Source: Tardiphaga sp. (lineage in GTDB: Bacteria > Pseudomonadota > Alphaproteobacteria > Rhizobiales > Xanthobacteraceae). From it: 6,113 nucleotides of DNA. The stretch spans positions 1 to 6,113 of the forward strand of contig JAQGJF010000840.1 in NCBI GenBank assembly GCA_028290765.1. Reading direction: 5' to 3'. A model generated the notes under the pieces. It saw only the letters and a program-made list of their open reading frames with translations. It did not search any database and was not told the DNA's origin. This document shows, one piece after another, positions 1 to 5,082 of the stretch; positions within the stretch are counted from its first letter, which is position 1; every line of letters begins with the position of its first letter. A program made the position numbers and the translations under genes.

Positions 1-252
1 GCCCGCGCGCGGCTCATCATAGTAGCGGCGTTCAATGTACCGTTCGCGCGGTGCGTAGCCGTAGGACTCGCGAACGATCGTACGACCGCCCCGCTCGCGC
101 CAGCAGCGGCCGTCCTCGTTACAGACCATGCGAACATTTTCGATATTGCTGTCCGGCAAGACCGTAACGCTGTTCGACAGCGGGCCGGCACCAGCGGCAG
201 TCGCCAACAGTGCAGTGGTACCCGCGGCGAGAGAGATTGCAATTTTGCGCAT
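1..252 (-). CDS. Small exported protein with Cys-x5-Cys motif (3' end outside window)
   Basis: An open frame of 84 codons runs off the left edge with no stop, so the C-terminus is missing. The start at 252 is supported by an AGGAG ribosome site (positions 261-265, 8 bases of spacing). Residues 1-22 form a typical Sec signal peptide: MRK, then an Ala/Leu-rich core, ending in A-G-A before GPL. The mature part has a short polar region, then the motif VCNEDGRCWRER (C44 and C50 could form a disulfide in the periplasm). An Arg/Tyr/Glu-rich tail follows, with the look of a low-complexity, surface-exposed segment. Small proteins of this style are common in Bradyrhizobium and relatives, but I do not know a function for this one. 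An EcfG-type promoter sits just upstream (286-310), which suggests induction under general stress. The divergent neighbour is another small exported protein with its own such promoter. Confidence 0.75.
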   Translation of the reverse strand, partial: MRKIAISLAAGTTALLATAAGAGPLSNSVTVLPDSNIENVRMVCNEDGRCWRERGGRTIVRESYGYAPRERYIERRYYDEPRAG

Positions 253-285
253 TTGTCCAACTCCTGGAAAATTGCCACCGATCCC

Positions 286-310
286 AACGAAGCCGTCCTC
301 CGATCGTTCC
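286..310 (-). promoter_or_regulatory. EcfG-type (general stress sigma) promoter, leftward
   Basis: Read on the minus strand, GGAAC (310-306) is followed after exactly 16 bases by CGTT (289-286). This equals the GGAAC-N16/17-CGTT consensus of the alphaproteobacterial general-stress sigma factor EcfG. Transcription would start near 278, leaving a leader of about 25 bases before the ATG at 252, with the AGGAG site inside it. The match and geometry are seen directly; use by EcfG is inferred. Confidence 0.6.
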
Positions 311-349
311 GGGAACCGAGTTCGTTTCTTCTCCTGGAACAAGCCCGCC

Positions 350-374
350 GGAACCGAATGGGCCGGGGAACGTT
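350..374 (+). promoter_or_regulatory. EcfG-type (general stress sigma) promoter, rightward
   Basis: GGAAC (350-354), 16 bases, then CGTT (371-374): an exact match to the EcfG consensus, facing the Gly/His-rich gene. Initiation about 7 bases past the -10 element would give a leader of roughly 35 bases before the ATG at 416. Two further GGAAC copies on this strand (312 and 336) lack a correctly spaced CGTT, so this is the only well-formed rightward element in the gap. Confidence 0.6.
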
Positions 375-415
375 CCCCTTTCGCCGTCACATCGGCGGCG
401 AACCAAGGGACCAGC

Positions 416-670
416 ATGAAACGTCTATTGCTCATCAGCCTCAGCGCATGCGCGCTCGGTATATTCACTCTGTCCGCATCGGCTATGCCTCTTGCCACCC
501 CGGACGCATTGGTCGTTGGCGGCGACGACAATGTCATTCTCGCCAGGGGCGGTCACGGCCATGGCGGTCATCATATGGGACGCGGTGGACGTGGTCACCA
601 TTACGGCTGGGGCAGAGGCCGCGGCCATCACTACGGCTGGGGGCGAGGACGCGGACGGCATTGGCATTGA
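416..670 (+). CDS. Small exported Gly/His/Arg-rich protein
   Basis: This gene encodes 84 residues. The ATG at 416 is chosen over upstream in-frame starts because an AAGGGA ribosome site lies 5 bases before it and the protein then begins with a clean signal peptide. That peptide is MKR plus a hydrophobic core up to S-A-S-A at residue 23, with likely cleavage before MPLA. The mature protein has a short leader (24-43) followed by a region (44-84) made almost only of Gly, His, Arg, Trp and Tyr, including ten His. The decapeptide HHYGWGRGRG occurs twice in tandem at 61-70 and 71-80. Such composition could bind metal ions or polyanions, or form a disordered surface layer; none of this is shown by the sequence. 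Similar short Gly/His-rich exported proteins are known as hypothetical proteins in Bradyrhizobium. It is probably monocistronic, with an EcfG-type promoter upstream and a hairpin 14 bases after the stop. Confidence 0.8.
   Translation: MKRLLLISLSACALGIFTLSASAMPLATPDALVVGGDDNVILARGGHGHGGHHMGRGGRGHHYGWGRGRGHHYGWGRGRGRHWH
596..655 (+). repeat. 30-base tandem duplication coding for HHYGWGRGRG twice
   Basis: Codons 61-70 and 71-80 of the Gly/His-rich gene encode the same ten residues. The DNA copies differ almost only at third positions (CAC CAT against CAT CAC, GGC against GGG, AGA against CGA). The peptide has therefore been kept while synonymous changes built up, which argues for an older, selected duplication and against fresh slippage. 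Confidence 0.75.
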
Positions 671-684
671 TTCGCGACGATTTT

Positions 685-710
685 CAGAGGCCGCCATTTG
701 GCGGCCTCTG
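685..710 (+). terminator. Perfect 11-bp hairpin after the Gly/His-rich gene
   Basis: CAGAGGCCGCC (685-695), loop ATTT, then GGCGGCCTCTG (700-710) is a perfect GC-rich inverted repeat 14 bases past the stop at 670. This is the right place for an intrinsic terminator, but no T-run follows on either strand. It may work poorly, act with Rho, or protect the 3' end of the mRNA. An AT-rich stretch (711-750) follows. Confidence 0.55.
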
Positions 711-869
711 GTCACGTTATGTTATTGAAATTGTTATTTTGTCCGCACTGGCTGCATCATGCTGCAATGCGATCGCAGCTATCTCTGGCATTTAGTTTCG
801 CGTTAAGCGTCGTGGGATAGGTTTCGGAACTTGGTCCATTCCGATATCCCTCCGCCTCAGAGACTGCCC

Positions 870-1979
870 ATGCTTACCCAGGCGCTTCTCGTCGATGACA
901 GCCGTTCCGCCCTCGATTTCCTGAAGCGACTCATCGAAGCCGACGGCCTGGTTCAGACCACGACTTTCCTGAATCCCCTCGAGGCGATGTTGGCCGCGCG
1001 CGAGCGCGATTTCGATATCGTGCTGGTCGATTACGAGATGCCGAAAATGGACGGCATCACCTTCATCCGCGAACTTCGCGCGCTGCCGAAGTTTGCCGAT
1101 ATTCCGATCGTGATGATTACCTCGATCGAGACCGACGACGTTCGCATGAGGGCCCTCGAGGCCGGCGCCACCGACTTCCTGCCTAAGCGTCCGCAGGCGA
1201 TGGAGATGACGGTCCGGCTGCGCAATCTGATCAGGCTCGGCTTCGCCGTCAGAAAGCTCAACGATCGCGCCGCCGATCTCGCCAACGAAGTTGCCGCGGC
1301 GACGCGAAAGCTTCAGGAGCGCGAGGAGGAAATCATCCTGCGCCTGGCACTCGCGGTCGAATACCGTGACAACGACACCGGCGAGCATACGCTTCGCGTT
1401 GCCAGATATAGCCGCGTCATCGCCGAACAGCTCGGCCTTCCGCCCCGGCTCTGCCGTGACATCTATCTGGCGGCACCGCTGCATGACGTCGGAAAGGTCG
1501 CCATTCCCGATCATATTCTTCTCAAGCCGGGACGGCTGAACGACGATGAGATGGCGATCATTCGAACCCATGCCGCGATCGGCGGACGGATTCTGGCGGA
1601 CAGCCATTGCGAGCTGATCCAGCTAGGTGCTGCGATCGCCGGCGCCCATCATGAGCGCTGGGATGGCAGCGGTTATCCCAACGGCCTCAAGCAGTTGGAA
1701 ATTCCGATCGCGGCCCGGATCGTCATGGTCGCCGACGTGTTCGATGCCCTGACGACGAAGCGGCCCTACAAGGAAGCCATGCCGCCGCAAGCCGCGCGCG
1801 ATTATCTCGAGGCCAAGAGAGAGCGTGAATTTGACCCGGCCTGCGTGGACGCCTTCCTGGCGCGGTGGGATGAAGTGCTGGAAATCTGCACGGCACAGAA
1901 GGCGACGTTGGCGCCATCGCTGCAACCGGAACCCTCGCCGGCGGCAATGTTGAATGACGTTGCGCCCGCGTTCAACTGA
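870..1979 (+). CDS. Response regulator with HD-GYP cyclic di-GMP phosphodiesterase domain (RpfG-like)
   Basis: This gene encodes 369 residues. The ATG at 870 places the first beta strand (ALLVDDS) at residues 5-11, as usual for receiver domains; an in-frame TTG at 831 would add 13 residues of no family character. The receiver domain (about 4-125) has the acidic pair D9/D10, phosphoacceptor D54 in VLVDYEMP, switch residue T84 and K106. A helical linker (about 128-158), rich in charged residues and probably coiled coil, joins it to the HD-GYP domain (about 159-340). The metal and catalytic motifs are complete: E172/H173, H205-D206 with K209, H234, H260/H261, the GYP signature at G268-Y269-P270, and D289. 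The predicted activity is hydrolysis of cyclic di-GMP, switched by phosphorylation from an unseen sensor kinase, acting in the cytoplasm on motility, adhesion or biofilm. The tail (345-369) is Pro/Ala-rich and probably disordered. No partner kinase lies adjacent, and the ribosome site is weak. The gene is convergent with the next one, with 26 bases between their stops. Confidence 0.92.
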   Translation: MLTQALLVDDSRSALDFLKRLIEADGLVQTTTFLNPLEAMLAARERDFDIVLVDYEMPKMDGITFIRELRALPKFADIPIVMITSIETDDVRMRALEAGATDFLPKRPQAMEMTVRLRNLIRLGFAVRKLNDRAADLANEVAAATRKLQEREEEIILRLALAVEYRDNDTGEHTLRVARYSRVIAEQLGLPPRLCRDIYLAAPLHDVGKVAIPDHILLKPGRLNDDEMAIIRTHAAIGGRILADSHCELIQLGAAIAGAHHERWDGSGYPNGLKQLEIPIAARIVMVADVFDALTTKRPYKEAMPPQAARDYLEAKREREFDPACVDAFLARWDEVLEICTAQKATLAPSLQPEPSPAAMLNDVAPAFN

Positions 1980-2005
1980 CCTCGGGCCGGTGCGCCAAGC
2001 CTGGC

Positions 2006-2836
2006 TTAGCTGCCAACGCGGAGCGCCGAGCCTTGTTTTCGCAAAACCGATATCACCGACAGCGCGGTGATGCGGCCGGTCTTCGGATTTTCCGACGGGA
2101 TGTTCTCGATCATCATCGAAAATCGCGCCGAGTCGGAATCGACCTCGACCTGATGGACATTGCGCGTCAGCGCGGGATCGGCCCAGATTTCCAGCACGGT
2201 CCGATCCGGGCCGATGCCGGCGAGCGAGAGGGCGACCGCGACGTTCAGATTGGCCGGGAATCCCTTGCCGGCCTCGCGCGCGGTGCCCTCGAACACCTTC
2301 AGCGGCGCGGTGATGGATTCGATGTCGATGTTGTTCTCGACGATATAGGGTGCACCGATCAGTCCCTTGACCGGCTTGCGCGTGACCATGCGCACCGAAT
2401 GGATCTTGCCTTCCGCGGCCGCGGTCACGGCATCGAGGCCGATGAGGGCGCCGGTCGGAACGATGATCTGGCCGCCATTCAGCTTCGCAACATCGATCAG
2501 TTCCGGATGCGCGAGCAGCGCGCTGGCGCTGAGCACCAGCGCGGTCTTGCCCCGGCTGACGAACGGCGCGACGATTGAATGGAGCAGCTTCGCCGGCGCG
2601 CACTCGATCACGAGGTCGGCGAGATCGGAAAGGCCGTCGATCGGAACGACGGCCGGCGGTCGCTTCAGCCCGGCCAGAAAGCCGCTGTGCTTTTCGGGAT
2701 TCTGGATGGCAACCGCCGCCAGCGACAGCCCATCGATCCCGTGGTCGAGCGCTGCCGCGACCGTCCTGCCGATCGGTCCCAGCCCGACAATGGCGACCCG
2801 GATCTCGCCTCGCGTCCGCTTCGCTGCATGTTCCAT
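2006..2836 (-). CDS. nadX: L-aspartate dehydrogenase (NadX-type)
   Basis: This gene encodes 276 residues in the usual size range of the family (about 240-270). It has an N-terminal Rossmann fold with the nucleotide motif GLGPIG at residues 18-23. The C-terminal aspartate dehydrogenase domain has the family stretches PTGALIGLDA (127-136), FPANLNVAVALSLAGIGPDR (193-212), EIWADP (216-221) and IENIPSENPKTGRI (243-256). The N-x-H motif near residue 228 (NVHQV) matches the conserved active-site histidine. The predicted reaction is NAD(P)-dependent oxidation of L-aspartate to iminoaspartate, or the reverse amination of oxaloacetate. In some bacteria this feeds NAD synthesis and in others amino-acid catabolism; no nadA or nadC is in view. 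Start: ATG at 2836 has a GGATGG sequence 5 bases upstream. ATG at 2845 (three residues longer) is almost as good, and a farther upstream ATG at 2923 adds residues unlike the family. It is divergent from the LysR gene, which is its likely regulator. Confidence 0.87.
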   Translation of the reverse strand: MEHAAKRTRGEIRVAIVGLGPIGRTVAAALDHGIDGLSLAAVAIQNPEKHSGFLAGLKRPPAVVPIDGLSDLADLVIECAPAKLLHSIVAPFVSRGKTALVLSASALLAHPELIDVAKLNGGQIIVPTGALIGLDAVTAAAEGKIHSVRMVTRKPVKGLIGAPYIVENNIDIESITAPLKVFEGTAREAGKGFPANLNVAVALSLAGIGPDRTVLEIWADPALTRNVHQVEVDSDSARFSMMIENIPSENPKTGRITALSVISVLRKQGSALRVGS

Positions 2837-3017
2837 CGTCGCCATCCATTGTGCTTGAAGACAGGTTTTCGAGACTTTGCCGGCGGAACAATCCAGCTTC
2901 CCCCGGCGTCGAAATTGGTGCAAGAGTTCAAGGCGTTATGACAGTTTTAGGCCGCCTCGGATAGACATTGAGCTGCGGTCGCGGCCATGTCAGGCTTGCG
3001 CGAACGAGGACAGGAAA
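2837..3017. promoter_or_regulatory. Divergent control region between nadX-type gene and LysR gene
   Basis: This 181-base gap between divergent genes is where a LysR protein normally binds. A possible sigma70-like promoter for the LysR gene is TTGGTG (2915-2920), 16 bases, TATGAC (2937-2942), but the match is moderate. A near-EcfG element (GGAAC at 2885, 17 bases, CGTC) misses the last consensus base. A short inverted pair GACAT/ATGTC (2964-2968 and 2987-2991) is too weak to call an operator. The role as a control region is inferred mainly from gene arrangement. Confidence 0.35.
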
Positions 3018-3950
3018 ATGGCGGCGCGAATCTCCCTGCGGCATCTGCGGTGTTTCGTTGCGGTGGCCGAAACGGGATCCTTCACGCTTGCCGCCGGCCG
3101 CCTGTTCCAGACCCAGTCGTCCCTGACCGCCACCATTCAGCAACTCGAAGTCTCGGTCGGCCTGAAACTGTTCGACCGAACCACAAGACGTGTCGAACTG
3201 ACGCGGGATGCAGCCTGGTTCAAAGGGGTCGCCGACCGGGTTCTGCGCGAATTCGACAATGCGATCGGCGACCTGCAGGCGGTTGCACGGAGCCAGCACG
3301 GGCATATCCGCATCGCCGCGGCGCCGTCCATGATGACCCATGTTCTCGGCCCGACGCTGGCTTCGTTCCGGCAGTCCTATCCCGGCATCAGCATCTCCGT
3401 CACCGACGGCGGATCCGACAAGATCGAGCGCGCCATCCTCAATGGCGAAATGGATTTCGGAATTGCCAGCCGGCTGAACAATTTTCCCGACCTGGATTAC
3501 GTCCCGATCCTGTCCGATCCGTATGGCGTGGTTTACCCGGCCGACCATCCTATCGCCCGGTTGAAGGGAGACCTGACCTGGAAGGACCTGCAACAGCATG
3601 ATTACATCGGCCTGACCGGCGATACCGGTATCGGCGCGCTGCTGGACAAGAATCCGGAACTTGGATTGCAAGGCAGGACCGGCTCGTCCGACCGCGCCTC
3701 GAGCACGACGTCGCTCTATGCCCTTTTGACCCTGGGCGGAAAACTGTCGGTGCTTCCGGCCCTCGCGGCCAACTCGGCGCCATTGTCCGAATTCGAATTT
3801 CGCCTGCTGCATGACCCGCAGATCGTACGCGAGGTGTGCCTGATCACCCGGCACCAACGCTCGTTCTCCCCCAACACCCAGCGCATCCTCGAAGTGCTGC
3901 TGGCGACCATCAAGAACGCCGACCATCTTTATGGGGCCAAGGCAATCTAG
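3018..3950 (+). CDS. LysR-family transcriptional regulator
   Basis: This gene encodes 310 residues, typical for the family. The ATG at 3018 is preceded by GAGGA (3006-3010, 7 bases of spacing). The protein then begins two to five residues before the winged helix-turn-helix, as is normal; the open frame extends 47 codons farther upstream but without family character. The DNA-binding domain (about 5-63) shows LRHLRCFVAVAETGSFT, then the recognition helix around QTQSSLTATIQQLE and the wing LFDRTTRRVELT. A linker helix (64-92) and an effector domain of two alpha/beta lobes (about 95-300) follow, the latter starting at GHIRIAAAPSM. The effector is not predictable; a dicarboxylate, tricarboxylate or aspartate would suit the neighbours. 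The gene is divergent from the aspartate dehydrogenase gene and convergent with tcuB (31 bases between ends). It is therefore placed to control the former directly, and could control tcuAB from a distance. Its end lies inside a tandem repeat. Confidence 0.92.
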   Translation: MAARISLRHLRCFVAVAETGSFTLAAGRLFQTQSSLTATIQQLEVSVGLKLFDRTTRRVELTRDAAWFKGVADRVLREFDNAIGDLQAVARSQHGHIRIAAAPSMMTHVLGPTLASFRQSYPGISISVTDGGSDKIERAILNGEMDFGIASRLNNFPDLDYVPILSDPYGVVYPADHPIARLKGDLTWKDLQQHDYIGLTGDTGIGALLDKNPELGLQGRTGSSDRASSTTSLYALLTLGGKLSVLPALAANSAPLSEFEFRLLHDPQIVREVCLITRHQRSFSPNTQRILEVLLATIKNADHLYGAKAI

Positions 3951-3974
3951 AAGGCAATCTGAAAGGCGATCTGA
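3939..3974 (+). repeat. Three tandem 12-base units, each ending in an in-frame stop
   Basis: The units are AAGGCAATCTAG (3939-3950), AAGGCAATCTGA (3951-3962) and AAGGCGATCTGA (3963-3974). The first is the last four codons of the LysR gene (Lys-Ala-Ile-stop). Since 12 is a multiple of 3, the next two units keep the frame and each again reads Lys-Ala-Ile-stop. The array fills most of the gap to the tcuB stop at 3982. Confidence 0.85.
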
Positions 3975-3981
3975 CACCGCG

Positions 3982-5082
3982 CTAGGTCTCCAGCATTCGC
4001 CGTTCCCTGGCGTAGCGCACCAGCGCGACGAAGCGATAGAAGCCGTGCACGAACTTGCCATAGGGCATGGTGATGAACAGCGCGAACACGATGCCGATGT
4101 GCAGCGCCAGCAGCAGCCCCATCGCCGGCGTCGCGCGCAGGCCCAGCAGCGCCATGCCGGTGAGGCTGGTCATCAACAGCATCGCCAGGAAGGCGACGTC
4201 CATGCCGTACTTCTTCTCGTCCTGCAGGATCGGATCGCGGCGGAATTTTTCGCGCAGCAATCCGATCGGCCCGGCGATCAGGCCGAGGCCACCGAGCGTG
4301 CCCAGCAACACCGGCAGGTCGTACCAGGGAAACGGCGCCTCGCGGCCGAGGTAGTGATACAACGTGGCGACCGAGGTCGAGGCGAAGCAAAGCATAAAAC
4401 CGTAGAAGGTGAAGTGATGATACAGCCGCCGCCTGTCGGTCGGCTTGTCGTCCTCGTTCATGCAGCCGACACCGCCGCCGTCGAGATAGCGCAGCGTCGA
4501 GGCATCCTTGATCGCCTGCCAGATCGAGGCCGGTTCAGCCAGCGCGCCGGCGGGCTCGCCGATGTCACGCCAGAAGTTGCGGACACCCATCGATATCGCC
4601 ACGATCGCATAGAGGAAGGCGGCGCCGAACAGCGCGGCCATCGCGTTGTGCGGCATCAATTGATAGAATGCGCCGGGGCCGGTATGGCTGCCGAGCAGCA
4701 CGGCGGTGTCGCGGAACAGGACGAAGCCGATGATGAAGGCGGCGACGCTCAACGCCGCGGCGATGCTGATCACCAGCCCGTTGCGCTGGAAACTGCCGGA
4801 GAGAAACCGCGGCCAGGCATAGGCCTCGTAGGATTCGCCGCGAACCTGCGCCAGTACGGCCGGCACATTGACGTTGAATTCGTGCGGCGGCGAAAACTGG
4901 CAATCGTAATAGCAGGCGCCACAGGAATGGCAGAGATTGGCGAGGTAATTGAGGTCGCCATCCGAAAACGCCCGGCGCATTTCCATCGCCGGGAACACCG
5001 CGCAGATTCCCTCGCAGTAGCGGCAGGAGTTGCAGACCGTCATCAGCCGATCGGCCTCGGCCAGAGCGCTAGTTGCGTGCAT
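3982..5082 (-). CDS. tcuB: Tricarballylate utilisation protein TcuB (membrane iron-sulfur electron carrier)
   Basis: This gene encodes 366 residues, near the usual family length. The N-terminal domain has two clusters of four Cys, spaced C-x2-C-x2-C-x3-C: C17/C20/C23/C27 and C51/C54/C57/C61. This is the pattern of two [4Fe-4S] centres. About six hydrophobic membrane helices follow (near 102-124, 144-166, 223-245, 255-277, 294-316 and 321-343). Several His in or near the helices (H145, H222, H223, H243, H328) could bind haem b, as proposed for TcuB/CitB proteins. In the known Salmonella system TcuB reoxidises the FADH2 of TcuA and passes electrons to the membrane quinone pool. The start at 5082 lies inside the end of tcuA (14-base overlap), with GGGGAG 9 bases upstream, so translation is probably coupled. 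The gene is last in its operon within view, and no clear terminator follows. Confidence 0.9.
   Translation of the reverse strand: MHATSALAEADRLMTVCNSCRYCEGICAVFPAMEMRRAFSDGDLNYLANLCHSCGACYYDCQFSPPHEFNVNVPAVLAQVRGESYEAYAWPRFLSGSFQRNGLVISIAAALSVAAFIIGFVLFRDTAVLLGSHTGPGAFYQLMPHNAMAALFGAAFLYAIVAISMGVRNFWRDIGEPAGALAEPASIWQAIKDASTLRYLDGGGVGCMNEDDKPTDRRRLYHHFTFYGFMLCFASTSVATLYHYLGREAPFPWYDLPVLLGTLGGLGLIAGPIGLLREKFRRDPILQDEKKYGMDVAFLAMLLMTSLTGMALLGLRATPAMGLLLALHIGIVFALFITMPYGKFVHGFYRFVALVRYARERRMLET

Noticed and set aside
128..415. A longer start for the Gly/His-rich gene at 128
   Set aside because: It would overlap the divergent gene and both promoters, and would bury the signal peptide inside the protein; the ATG at 416 has a ribosome site.
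768..777. Palindrome TGCGATCGCA before the HD-GYP gene
   Set aside because: GCGATCGC also occurs inside the HD-GYP coding sequence near 1633 and is expected in GC-rich DNA; there is no sign of a specific operator.
792..1607. A 271-codon minus-strand frame opposite the HD-GYP gene
   Set aside because: It shows no family motifs and lies opposite a strongly supported gene.
2000..2012. Small inverted repeat AAGCC-T-GGCTT between convergent stops
   Set aside because: A one-base loop cannot form a stable hairpin, so it is not called a terminator.
1623..2891. A 422-codon minus-strand frame over the HD-GYP and aspartate dehydrogenase genes
   Set aside because: It is low-complexity Arg-rich translation in a shadow frame crossing two convergent recognised genes.
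2885..2910. A third EcfG-type promoter (GGAAC, 17 bases, CGTC) before the LysR gene
   Set aside because: The -10 element misses the final T and lies over 100 bases from the start, so it is too weak to call.
2928..4061. A 377-codon minus-strand frame opposite the LysR gene
   Set aside because: No recognisable domain and no good start signal; it is a shadow of the LysR coding sequence.
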